Below, piece after piece: positions 52,562 to 60,835 of a stretch of 64,000 nucleotides of DNA (positions within the stretch are counted from its first letter, which is position 1; every line of letters begins with the position of its first letter). The notes beneath the pieces are model-generated. The model did no database searches. It was not told the DNA's origin and saw only the letters and a list, made by a program, of their open reading frames with translations. Source of the DNA: Autumnicola patrickiae (GTDB taxonomy: Bacteria > Bacteroidota > Bacteroidia > Flavobacteriales > Flavobacteriaceae); the NCBI RefSeq assembly GCF_031846525.1, contig NZ_JAVRHM010000001.1, forward strand, positions 186,001 through 250,000, written 5' to 3'. The translations under genes and the position numbers were made by a program.

Positions 52562-53578
52562 ATGATCGAACAAAATATTTTAGAAATAACGGCAGAGCTT
52601 TCAAGAGCCAACAATATTGTTATTGTGCCGCATAAAGGTCCCGATGGGGATGCTATGGGTTCTACACTGGCATTATGGCATTTTTTAAAAGCTAAAGGAC
52701 ATAACGCACATGTAATCGCTCCTAATGATTATCCGCATTTCCTAAAATGGCTTCCGGGTAATGAAGAAGTTATTGTTTATGAAAGCAATCAGGAAAAGTC
52801 CAATAAGCTTATTGAGGAGGCAGAAATAATTTTCACCCTCGATTTTAATACGCTTTCGCGATCAGGATTAATGTTTGAGCGTTTAGAAAAATCTGAGGCT
52901 ATATTTATTATGATCGATCATCACCAGGAACCTGCAGAATATGCACATTATACTTATAGCGATGCCACTATGAGTTCAACCTGCCAGATGGTTTATTATT
53001 TTATCGAAAAATTAAGGGCTGTTAAAAATATTACTCCTGAAATTGCTACCTGCCTTTATACTGGGATAATGACAGATACCGGATCCTTCAGGTTTAGCTC
53101 TACCTCCAGCGATACGCATCGCGTGGTGGCCGATTTAATTGAAAAAGGAGCTGATAATTCCACTATTCATAATAACGTTTTCGATACCAATTCTGAAAAC
53201 GGATTGCAATTGCTGGGCACAGCCCTTCAGAATTTAAGAGTCAACCAGGAACTTAAAACGGCCTTTATCACCTTGTCCCAGCAGGAACTTGACAGGCATA
53301 ACTTTCAAAAAGGTGATACAGAAGGTTTTGTAAATTACGGGCTTTCTCTTTCAGGAATAGTTTTTGCCGTAATTTTTATAGAACACAAAGCAGAAAATAT
53401 GATCAAGATCTCATTCCGTTCCAAAGGAGACTTTTCGGTAAATGACTTCGCAAGAAAACATTTTGAAGGTGGCGGCCATATAAATGCGGCCGGCGGCAAA
53501 AGCATGTTATCCCTTGAAGAAACCGTAATGAGGTTCAATCAAATCCTGCCGGAATATTCAAACGAATTATCGCTATGA
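52562..53578 (+). CDS. nrnA: DHH-family nanoRNase/pAp phosphatase NrnA
   Basis: A 338-residue bifunctional oligoribonuclease and 3'-phosphoadenosine 5'-phosphate phosphatase. The DHH domain shows VIVPHKGPDGDAMGSTLALW (DxD), FTLDFNTLSR, MIDHHQEPAEYAHYTYSD (DHH) and GIMTDTGSFRFSSTSSDTH; the DHHA1 domain ends with HFEGGGHINAAGGKSMLS. It degrades short RNA ends. It is the first of three co-directional genes with gldI overlapping its end by 4 bases. Confidence 0.92.
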   Translation: MIEQNILEITAELSRANNIVIVPHKGPDGDAMGSTLALWHFLKAKGHNAHVIAPNDYPHFLKWLPGNEEVIVYESNQEKSNKLIEEAEIIFTLDFNTLSRSGLMFERLEKSEAIFIMIDHHQEPAEYAHYTYSDATMSSTCQMVYYFIEKLRAVKNITPEIATCLYTGIMTDTGSFRFSSTSSDTHRVVADLIEKGADNSTIHNNVFDTNSENGLQLLGTALQNLRVNQELKTAFITLSQQELDRHNFQKGDTEGFVNYGLSLSGIVFAVIFIEHKAENMIKISFRSKGDFSVNDFARKHFEGGGHINAAGGKSMLSLEETVMRFNQILPEYSNELSL

Positions 53579-54129
53579 AACTGAAATTGCTGATCCTGCT
53601 TGCACTTGCCGTGGCTTCCTGCAAGTCTCCGGAAGCAAGATATCCGGTTACTCAAAAATCCGGCTCCTATATAGATGAATCTGCACAGCGCAATAGAGAT
53701 TTGCTTACCCAGGAAGAGGAAAAGATTCAACGCATAATAGAACAGGATTCAACTCAAAATTACATCGCCTCCCGAGGTAATTTCTGGTACTATTACAATC
53801 AAAAATCTACCGATTCAGTAAATACAACAACTCCTGATTTTGGCGACATTGTGGTTTTCGATTATAGTATTTCCACTCTGGACGGCGAACCTATCTATGC
53901 TGAAGGTGAAAAACCTACGAGAGAATATGCCATAGACCAGGAGAAGCTTTTTACGGGTTTGCGGGAAGGGCTTAAATTAATGAAAGAAGGGGAAACAGTG
54001 ACATTTCTTTTTCCTTCGTATCAGGCTTTTGGTTACTACGGTGACAAAGGAAAAATCGGGACTAACGTTCCTCTTAAAACAAAAGTAACTTTACACTCTA
54101 TAAAAACAGAAAACGAAACCAATAATTAA
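53575..54129 (+). CDS. gldI: gliding motility lipoprotein GldI (FKBP-type PPIase)
   Basis: A 184-residue lipoprotein (lipobox VASC) with a C-terminal FKBP domain: PDFGDIVVFDYSISTLDGEP, FTGLREGLKLMKEGETVTF, FPSYQAFGYYGDKGKIGTNV. The N-terminal linker matches GldI, needed for gliding in some Bacteroidota, where it may aid folding of other Gld lipoproteins. Several core FKBP active-site aromatics are retained, and activity is not certain. It overlaps nrnA and precedes another PPIase. Confidence 0.88.
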   Translation: MKLKLLILLALAVASCKSPEARYPVTQKSGSYIDESAQRNRDLLTQEEEKIQRIIEQDSTQNYIASRGNFWYYYNQKSTDSVNTTTPDFGDIVVFDYSISTLDGEPIYAEGEKPTREYAIDQEKLFTGLREGLKLMKEGETVTFLFPSYQAFGYYGDKGKIGTNVPLKTKVTLHSIKTENETNN

Positions 54130-54132
54130 GAA

Positions 54133-55251
54133 ATGAAAAAAACGAACTTATTATTTTTATTTGCAATAGCACTAAGCTTATTCTCTTGTAATGACGAATA
54201 TCCCGATTTAGAGGATGGTTTGTATGCAGAATTTAACACCTCTAAAGGTCCTATTATTGCTGAACTTTATTTTGAACAAACACCAATTACCGTTGGAAGC
54301 TTTGTTTCCCTTGCTGAAGGTACAAATCCACAGGTAGACAGTACTTACCAGGACAAACCATTTTTTGACGGAATTATTTTTCACCGGGTAATTGAAGGTT
54401 TTGTAATCCAGGGAGGAGATCCTACCGGAACCGGTGCAGGCGGACCTGGTTACCGTTTTCCGGACGAAACTAATGACAGTCTTCGTCATGATTCTAAAGG
54501 AATCCTTTCTATGGCAAATGCAGGCCCGGGAACAAACGGAAGTCAGTTTTTTATCACCCTCGCTCCTACTCCTAATTTAGACGGAAGACATACCGTTTTT
54601 GGAGAAGTAGTACAAGGCATGGATGTAGTTGATTCTATTGGCCAGGTTGAGACCGGGCCAAGGGACAAACCTGTGGAAGATGTGGTGATAAATTCTGTAA
54701 ACATCATCAGAAAAGGAAAAGAAGCCAAAAATTTTGATGCTGCCGAAACTTTTGAAACCGGACTTCAGGATATAGAAGCTGAAAAAGAGGAAGCTGCGAG
54801 AAAGATGGAAGAAGCCAAGGCTGAAACTGCACAGGAACTTCAGAACTTAGAGGAGCAGGCAGACTCCTTAGATAGCGGACTCAAAATATACTTTGAAGAA
54901 AAAGGCGACGGAGAAAAACCTGAAGTAGGGCAAACTGTTGGCGTTCTATATGAAGGTTATTTTGAAGACGGAGGTTATTTCGATACCAATAAAGAAGACC
55001 TTGCACGGGAATTAGGTGCTTTTAATGAGCAACGTGCTGCACAGGGAGGATATGGTCCAATGTACATCAAGTACGGCCCAGATGCTCCTATGATCCCAGG
55101 ATTTAATGAAGCACTACAACAAATGAAGGTTGGTGATAAGGCTGTAGCGTTTATCCCAAGTCATTTAGCTTATGGGGAAAGAGGACGCGGCCCTATTCCT
55201 CCAAACACAGACCTTGTTTTCAAGTTAGAAATTACAGATATTCAGGAATAA
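54133..55251 (+). CDS. fused cyclophilin-FKBP peptidyl-prolyl isomerase, lipoprotein
   Basis: A 372-residue lipoprotein (lipobox LFSC) with two isomerase domains. The N-terminal cyclophilin domain has AEFNTSKGPIIAELYFEQTP, IIFHRVIEGFVIQGGDPTGT, LSMANAGPGTNGSQFFITL and LDGRHTVFGEVVQGMD. A coiled linker rich in E and A (about 210-255) follows, and then an FKBP domain with VGVLYEGYFEDGGYFDTNKE, MIPGFNEALQQMKVGDKAV and IPSHLAYGERGRGPIPPNTD. It probably folds periplasmic or outer-membrane proteins. It follows gldI by 3 bases and ends before a terminator. Confidence 0.9.
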   Translation: MKKTNLLFLFAIALSLFSCNDEYPDLEDGLYAEFNTSKGPIIAELYFEQTPITVGSFVSLAEGTNPQVDSTYQDKPFFDGIIFHRVIEGFVIQGGDPTGTGAGGPGYRFPDETNDSLRHDSKGILSMANAGPGTNGSQFFITLAPTPNLDGRHTVFGEVVQGMDVVDSIGQVETGPRDKPVEDVVINSVNIIRKGKEAKNFDAAETFETGLQDIEAEKEEAARKMEEAKAETAQELQNLEEQADSLDSGLKIYFEEKGDGEKPEVGQTVGVLYEGYFEDGGYFDTNKEDLARELGAFNEQRAAQGGYGPMYIKYGPDAPMIPGFNEALQQMKVGDKAVAFIPSHLAYGERGRGPIPPNTDLVFKLEITDIQE

Positions 55252-55272
55252 TCTTTTCTGAACATAAAATTG

Positions 55273-55298
55273 AAAAGCCCCATTCCGGGGCTTTTTTA
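55273..55298. terminator. bidirectional terminator between the PPIase and pepD
   Basis: AAAAGCCCC and GGGGCTTTT pair perfectly around ATTCC with T tracts in both directions. It serves two convergent genes. Confidence 0.85.
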
Positions 55299-55366
55299 TT
55301 CTTAATACGTCTTTTTTATAGGTTGAAAACTGCCGTTTTAAGCACCTCATTTATAAGAATTTGCGC

Positions 55367-56827
55367 TTATTTCTTCGGAATATTTTTTAGAACTTCAAGA
55401 ACCAGCTTATAGTATTTTTTTGATGAAGAAATGCTTGCGCGTTCATCTGGAGAATGTGCGCCTCTTATGGTAGGCCCAAAAGAAACCATATCCATGTGCG
55501 GATAGTGATTCCCTATAATTCCGCATTCCAGTCCTGCATGGCAGGCTTCGACTTTGGCTTTTTCACCATTAAGTTTTTGATAAGTTTCATCTACAACTTT
55601 TAAAATTTCAGATTCTCTGTTTGGTGCCCAGCCAGGATATTCACCGGAAAGTTTTACTTTAAATTTCGCGAGTTCAAACGCAGCCTCTACGCTGTTGGAA
55701 AGATCATTTCTGGAAGATTCTACAGAAGATCTTGTAAGGCAGTTAACCTCTATCCTTCCATCTTCAACAGAAATTCGTGCAATGTTATTTGAAGCTTCTA
55801 CAAGTCCTTCAATTTCAGGGCTCATTCTGTAAACTCCGTTATGTGCTGTAGAAACCGCTTTTAACAAATCCTGTTGATCTTCTACCTTCATCACATGCTC
55901 CGGCACCTCAGCTTCAGAAATACTAATATCGAGGTTTGGCTCCAGGCTTTTATATTCTGCTTTAATGTCGTCAATCAAAATCAGGTTTTCATTCAGAAAA
56001 GGTTCGATATCAGATTTGTCTACAACCACAACAGCTTCGGCTTCACGGGGAATGGCATTTCGCAATCCGCCACCATGTAACGTAGATAAACGCAAACCAT
56101 AATCACGGAAAGAATCATAAAGTACGCGGGTAATCAATTTATTCGCATTTCCGAGACCTTTATTAATATCCATACCGGAATGGCCACCTTTTAAACCTTT
56201 AACTTTAATAAGATAACCTACAGAATTATCAGGAGTATGTTCCTGCTCATATTCCCTGATTGCTGTAATATCCACACCTCCTGCACAACCAATACCTATT
56301 TCGTCATCTTCTTCGGTATCAAGATTTAAAAGAATTTCCCCTTTTAGCAGATCTGAATCCAGGCCTTTTGCCCCGGTCATTCCAGTTTCTTCATCTATCG
56401 TAAAAAGAGCTTCCAGTGCAGGATGTTGGATTTCCTTACTCTCCAGAATTGCCATAATTGTGGCCACACCAAGGCCATTATCGGCACCAAGCGTGGTTCC
56501 TTTTGCCCGCACCCAATCTCCGTCTACATACATTTCTATTCCCTGCGTGGCGAAATCAAATTTTGTGTCATTATTTTTCTGGTGCACCATATCAAGATGT
56601 GACTGGAGCACAACCGGCTTTCTATCTTCGAGGCCGGCAGTGGCAGGTTTCCTGATAACCACATTCCCGGTGTCGTCTACCAAAGTTTCCAGATTAAGAT
56701 TATTTCCGAAGTTTTTAATGAATTCTATTACCTGCTCTTCCTTCTTGGAAGCTCTTGGGACTTCGTTGAGATCTGCAAAGTTCTTCCATAATTCCTGTGG
56801 TTCTAGTTCTCTTATTTCTTCATTCAT
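55367..56827 (-). CDS. pepD: aminoacyl-histidine dipeptidase (PepD, M20 family)
   Basis: A 486-residue zinc aminopeptidase that cleaves dipeptides such as Xaa-His. Metal and catalytic blocks are VVLQSHLDMVHQKN (HxD), GTTLGADNGLGVATIMAIL (bridging Asp), LFTIDEETGMTGAKGLD (EE), LLNLDTEEDDEIGIGCAGG, and the dimerisation domain with GLKGGHSGMDINKGLGNANK; VSFGPTIRGAHSPDERASIS near the end supplies the last histidine. Length is normal. It stands alone, divergent from the DUF3810 gene. Confidence 0.94.
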   Translation of the reverse strand: MNEEIRELEPQELWKNFADLNEVPRASKKEEQVIEFIKNFGNNLNLETLVDDTGNVVIRKPATAGLEDRKPVVLQSHLDMVHQKNNDTKFDFATQGIEMYVDGDWVRAKGTTLGADNGLGVATIMAILESKEIQHPALEALFTIDEETGMTGAKGLDSDLLKGEILLNLDTEEDDEIGIGCAGGVDITAIREYEQEHTPDNSVGYLIKVKGLKGGHSGMDINKGLGNANKLITRVLYDSFRDYGLRLSTLHGGGLRNAIPREAEAVVVVDKSDIEPFLNENLILIDDIKAEYKSLEPNLDISISEAEVPEHVMKVEDQQDLLKAVSTAHNGVYRMSPEIEGLVEASNNIARISVEDGRIEVNCLTRSSVESSRNDLSNSVEAAFELAKFKVKLSGEYPGWAPNRESEILKVVDETYQKLNGEKAKVEACHAGLECGIIGNHYPHMDMVSFGPTIRGAHSPDERASISSSKKYYKLVLEVLKNIPKK

Positions 56828-56916
56828 AATCTTAATATTTTGGTATATTCACAAATGTATTGGTAATTGCGTAAGCTGGAAAATTTGAAAAGTTATAAAA
56901 ATTGTAATATAGTGCT

Positions 56917-57990
56917 GTGAAGAGAAAAACCACGTTAGTTCTTGCTTTATTCCTACCCCTGCAGATCATCCTGATCAAAATCTTATCCACGCACCCCCTG
57001 TTTATCGAAACCTGGTACAGCAATTTTCTATATCCTAAGATTTCGGGAATTATGCGGATTTCTTTGGGAATCCTTCCATTTTCCCTTGGAGATTTGCTGT
57101 ATGCTTTCCTGGTAATTCTTTTAATTAGATGGATCGTAATAAGATCAAAAGAACGGTTTAGAAATCCTAAAAAATGGCTGATAGAAGCTTTTGCCAGTTT
57201 ATCCATAATCTACTTCTGCTTCAATTTTTTCTGGGGTTATAATTATTACCGTTTGCCGTTGCACCAATCGCTGGAAATTGAAAATGAATATACCACAGAA
57301 AAGTTGATCACACTCACAAAGCAACTCATTGAACGTTCTAATGAAATCCATTCTGAACTTGCTGAAAACGATTCAGTAAAAATTGAAATTCCGTATAATA
57401 CATCAGAACTTTTTGAAAGAACGATTGATGGTTATGAGAGTGTAAGCGAAGAATTTCCGGAGCTGGCATACCGCGGAGAAAGTCTGAAATCTTCTCTCTA
57501 CAGCCTGCCTTTGTCTTATATGGGCTTTAACGGATATCTTAATCCGCTAACCAACGAGGCTCAGGTAAACACGCTCATTGTTCCGTATAAAATTCCGACG
57601 ACTGCCAGTCACGAACTTGGCCACCAGCTTGGTTTTGCAAAAGAAAATGAAGCAAATTTTATTGCCTGCCTGGTCACGATGAACCATCCAGATCCTTATT
57701 TCAGATATTCTGGTTTTACGTTTGCACTTCGGTATTGCTTAAATGAATTGTATAGAAGGGATAAAGCAGTTTCCGAAGAATTGATTAAAACTATGAATCC
57801 GGGGATCCTGGAAAACTACAGGGAAGTTGAAGAATTCTGGATAGCACATAAAAATCCGTTTGAACCAATATTTCAGATAATATACAATCGCTATTTAATT
57901 GTAAACAATCAATCTGAAGGTTTAAGAAGCTACAGCTACGTGGTAGCGTTGCTGGTAAATTATTTTGAGGAAGAAGAAAACAGATTTTAG
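56917..57990 (+). CDS. DUF3810 membrane protein with a metallopeptidase-like motif
   Basis: A 357-residue protein (GTG start) with three N-terminal membrane helices (about 5-25, 45-70, 88-108) and an extracytoplasmic domain. The sequence IPTTASHELGHQLGFAKENE carries HELGH, a variant of the HExxH zinc motif, with a downstream glutamate in KENEANFIACLV. This arrangement is typical of DUF3810. The protein may be a zinc peptidase, but this is not shown. It is divergent from pepD, with an 89-base intergenic region. Confidence 0.8.
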   Translation: MKRKTTLVLALFLPLQIILIKILSTHPLFIETWYSNFLYPKISGIMRISLGILPFSLGDLLYAFLVILLIRWIVIRSKERFRNPKKWLIEAFASLSIIYFCFNFFWGYNYYRLPLHQSLEIENEYTTEKLITLTKQLIERSNEIHSELAENDSVKIEIPYNTSELFERTIDGYESVSEEFPELAYRGESLKSSLYSLPLSYMGFNGYLNPLTNEAQVNTLIVPYKIPTTASHELGHQLGFAKENEANFIACLVTMNHPDPYFRYSGFTFALRYCLNELYRRDKAVSEELIKTMNPGILENYREVEEFWIAHKNPFEPIFQIIYNRYLIVNNQSEGLRSYSYVVALLVNYFEEEENRF

Positions 57991-58060
57991 TTTCAATTCC
58001 TTTCTTCAGCAGTAAAATTTCAGTGGGACGATAATTGGCATTTTCAGGACCTTATCTAAT

Positions 58061-58507
58061 TTAATCTGCGTCAAATTTTCCAGAATTAAGTACTACCTGG
58101 GTTGAAGGAGTTATAGCATCCTGGCGATCTTCTGCAGTTATAAAAACTCTAATCGGTTTATATGGTGTAACGGTGCGTATTTCTCCGCTGTTCTTCCTGT
58201 TTATCCTTAAATTCCCGATGTTAATCGTCCCGTGCTTTTCCGTTTCCATCCACGCGACATAATTTCTTCTGGCAGGAGTAAGGCGGTCGGGCTGGGCCAT
58301 ATTCTCTACCTCAAATTCCAGTTCATAATTTTTATTGTCATTTTTCTCCACTTTAAGCTTTGCCTCGGCCGCAGGCAGTACTTCTGAAGTTGGAAAATTA
58401 ATGGTACTGGAGCAGGCGCTTACAAGAATGGCTGCAAAAATAAAGCTCAGGATTCTAAAACTTTCTTTTATTGGTAATTTATTCTTTTTTGTTTTCTCTA
58501 CAGTCAT
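58061..58507 (-). CDS. small lipoprotein of unknown function
   Basis: A 148-residue protein. The signal sequence is FIFAAILVSAC, a lipobox after a charged N-terminus (MTVEKTKKNKLPIKES), with cysteine at residue 32. The mature part is a beta-rich domain (YELEFEVENMAQPDRLTP, VFITAEDRQDAITPSTQVVL). I do not recognise a family. It is on the minus strand between DUF3810 and the TrmH-type gene. Confidence 0.6.
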   Translation of the reverse strand: MTVEKTKKNKLPIKESFRILSFIFAAILVSACSSTINFPTSEVLPAAEAKLKVEKNDNKNYELEFEVENMAQPDRLTPARRNYVAWMETEKHGTINIGNLRINRKNSGEIRTVTPYKPIRVFITAEDRQDAITPSTQVVLNSGKFDAD

Positions 58508-58663
58508 GGCTTTTTCATTTATACAAATTCATTACAAATTAGCTGATTTCTAGCTGATACCAAAAGTTTAAGCAGATCTTAGGTCGATATTGGCCATTTT
58601 TTAACCAGGTTTAACCCTTCTTAACTTTAGATTTAGGAACGTGTAAGGGCAGCTACACTTTAT

Positions 58664-58671
58664 TATCTTTG
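58664..58671 (+). promoter_or_regulatory. -7 promoter element very close to the TrmH-type start
   Basis: TATCTTTG matches TAnnTTTG exactly and ends 4 bases before the ATG at 58676. The transcript would start at or near the first codon, so the message is probably leaderless or nearly so. Confidence 0.5.
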
Positions 58672-58675
58672 CTTT

Positions 58676-59485
58676 ATGCACAAACAAATTTCAAGTTTAC
58701 AGAATACAGCAGTAAAACGGCTTCTTCAGTTACAGGAAAAGTCCCGAAACAGGAGAAAAGAAGGTGTTTTTACGGTTGAAGGAATGCGGGAAACCATGTT
58801 GGGAATAGAAGGAGGTTTTAAGCTAACCGAAATCTACATTCAACCCAATTTAATTTCTGAAGAAGAAATAAAGTCAGTGCTCGAAAATGGCAATTTTCGA
58901 CCTGATATTACAGAACTCTCCCCTGAAGTCTACAATAAACTCGCTTACCGCGGAAGTACAGAAGGAATCATTGCAGTTTTCCGCTCTAAAACCCCGGCGC
59001 TGGAAGATTTGAAGTTTTCTTCAGAAAAACCATTGATTCTTATTGCTGAAGCACCCGAAAAACCGGGCAATATCGGCGCTTTATTGAGGACGGCAGATGC
59101 TGCAAAGGTGGATGCGGTGATAATTGCCAATCCAAAGACCGATCTTTACAATCCAAATATTATAAGGTCCAGCGTGGGCTGTGTCTTTACAAATCAAATT
59201 GCCACTGGTTCTACTTCTGAAATTATTGCTTTCCTAAAACGACAGAATATTAAAATTTATTCCGCCGCTTTGCAGTCTTCCAAAGTTTATGCGGAAATTG
59301 ACTTTACCAATGCTTCGGCAATCGTGGTTGGGACAGAAGCTACCGGCTTGAGCAGCGAATGGCTGGAAAATTCAGATCAGAATATTATCATTCCCATGAG
59401 TGGTAAAATAGATTCTATGAATGTTTCGGTTGCAGCCGGGATTCTTATTTTTGAAGCAAAACGACAACGGGGAGTTAGACGGTAG
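58676..59485 (+). CDS. TrmH/SpoU-family RNA 2'-O-methyltransferase
   Basis: A 269-residue SPOUT methyltransferase. The N-terminal RNA-binding substrate domain starts HKQISSLQNTAVKRLLQLQ with KSRNRRKEGVFTVEGMRE. The trefoil knot holds the three SpoU motifs: APEKPGNIGALLRTADAAKV, IIRSSVGCVFTNQIATG and AIVVGTEATGLSSEWLENS with IIIPMSGKIDSMNVSVAAGI. It methylates a ribose in rRNA or tRNA; the target nucleotide cannot be read from the sequence. A palindromic block lies in the frame at 58881-58903. Confidence 0.9.
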   Translation: MHKQISSLQNTAVKRLLQLQEKSRNRRKEGVFTVEGMRETMLGIEGGFKLTEIYIQPNLISEEEIKSVLENGNFRPDITELSPEVYNKLAYRGSTEGIIAVFRSKTPALEDLKFSSEKPLILIAEAPEKPGNIGALLRTADAAKVDAVIIANPKTDLYNPNIIRSSVGCVFTNQIATGSTSEIIAFLKRQNIKIYSAALQSSKVYAEIDFTNASAIVVGTEATGLSSEWLENSDQNIIIPMSGKIDSMNVSVAAGILIFEAKRQRGVRR

Positions 59486-59561
59486 ACGATAGAAAGCTAA
59501 ATTTCATCCAACTAAAGCTATAGCCAAAACAAGAAAAAATTTCATTTAAAGAGAAAAACAA

Positions 59562-60800
59562 TTGAATTCAGAAACTTTATATTATATCATCATCGGCATC
59601 ATTATCATTGATTTTATTTTTGATAAAACACTGGACGCCCTTAACGCCAAGCATTTTGATGATCCCGTTCCAAAGGAACTTGAGGATGTTTATAATTCTG
59701 AAGAATATGAAAAATCGCAGCGGTACAAAAAAGAGCGTTACAAATTTGGATTGATCACCTCTACATTTTCAGTTTTGCTGACTTTGGGATTTATTATTTT
59801 TGGCGGATTTGCCTGGGTGGATCAAGTGGCAAGAAGTGTTACTGACAATCCTATCTTAATTGCGCTTATTTTCTTCGGAATAATTATGTTTGGTAGTGAT
59901 ATTCTTACCACTCCGTTTTCCTGGTACAGCACTTTTGTGATCGAGGAGAAATACGGGTTCAACAAAACCACCAAAAAAACTTTTTTGCTGGACAAGTTAA
60001 AAGGCTGGTTAATGACGGCTGTTGTGGGCGGCGGAATCCTTGCCTTGATCGTCTGGTTTTACGAGGTTGCCGGAGATAACTTCTGGTGGTATGCGTGGAT
60101 CCTGGTGGCGATATTTGCCATTTTCATGAACATGTTTTACGCAAAACTTATCGTGCCGCTTTTTAATAAACAGACTCCTTTACAGGAAGGTTCCCTGCGC
60201 TCAAAAATTGAAGGATATGCAAGAAATGTCGGTTTTAAGCTGGACAATATTTTTATAATTGACGGCTCCAAACGAAGCACAAAAGCAAATGCCTACTTCT
60301 CGGGATTTGGAAAGGAAAAAAGGATTACCCTATATGACACTTTGGTAAATGATCTTGAAGACGAGGAAATTGTTGCCGTACTGGCGCACGAGGTGGGTCA
60401 CTACAAGAAAAACCACATTATCGTAAATCTTACCGCTTCCATCCTTACCACCGGCTTTACATTATGGTTGCTGTCACTGTTTGTTGGAAATCCGGCGCTC
60501 TCCAATGCCCTCGGAGTTTCACAACCAGGTTTTCATATTGGGCTTGTTGCCTTCGGAATTCTTTACAGCCCCATTTCAGAATTAACCGGATTTATAATGA
60601 ATTATCTTTCCCGAAAATTTGAATATCAGGCAGATAATTTTGCGAAGGATACTTATGATGGTAATTATTTGATTTCCAGCCTTAAAAAACTATCCAGAAA
60701 CAGCCTGAGTAATTTAACTCCGCATAAAACTTATGTAAAGGTACATTACTCGCACCCCACACTATTGCAGAGATTCAGAAACCTGAAGGGGAATTTGTAG
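59562..60800 (+). CDS. M48 metallopeptidase (Ste24/CAAX prenyl protease type)
   Basis: A 412-residue polytopic zinc protease with a TTG start. FALITSTFSVLLTLGF-like helices surround the catalytic block VAVLAHEVGHYKKNHIIVNL (HEVGH) and FEYQADNFAKDTYDGNYLIS supplies the third zinc ligand, a glutamate before the ADxFA motif. RSTKANAYFSGFGKEKRITL is the Ste24 block before the zinc site. Bacteria lack CAAX substrates, so it probably degrades or processes membrane proteins. Spacing from the previous gene is 76 bases. Confidence 0.9.
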   Translation: MNSETLYYIIIGIIIIDFIFDKTLDALNAKHFDDPVPKELEDVYNSEEYEKSQRYKKERYKFGLITSTFSVLLTLGFIIFGGFAWVDQVARSVTDNPILIALIFFGIIMFGSDILTTPFSWYSTFVIEEKYGFNKTTKKTFLLDKLKGWLMTAVVGGGILALIVWFYEVAGDNFWWYAWILVAIFAIFMNMFYAKLIVPLFNKQTPLQEGSLRSKIEGYARNVGFKLDNIFIIDGSKRSTKANAYFSGFGKEKRITLYDTLVNDLEDEEIVAVLAHEVGHYKKNHIIVNLTASILTTGFTLWLLSLFVGNPALSNALGVSQPGFHIGLVAFGILYSPISELTGFIMNYLSRKFEYQADNFAKDTYDGNYLISSLKKLSRNSLSNLTPHKTYVKVHYSHPTLLQRFRNLKGNL

Positions 60801-60835
60801 TTGTTTCTTTACAATCTTAATTGTACTTTTAAAAC

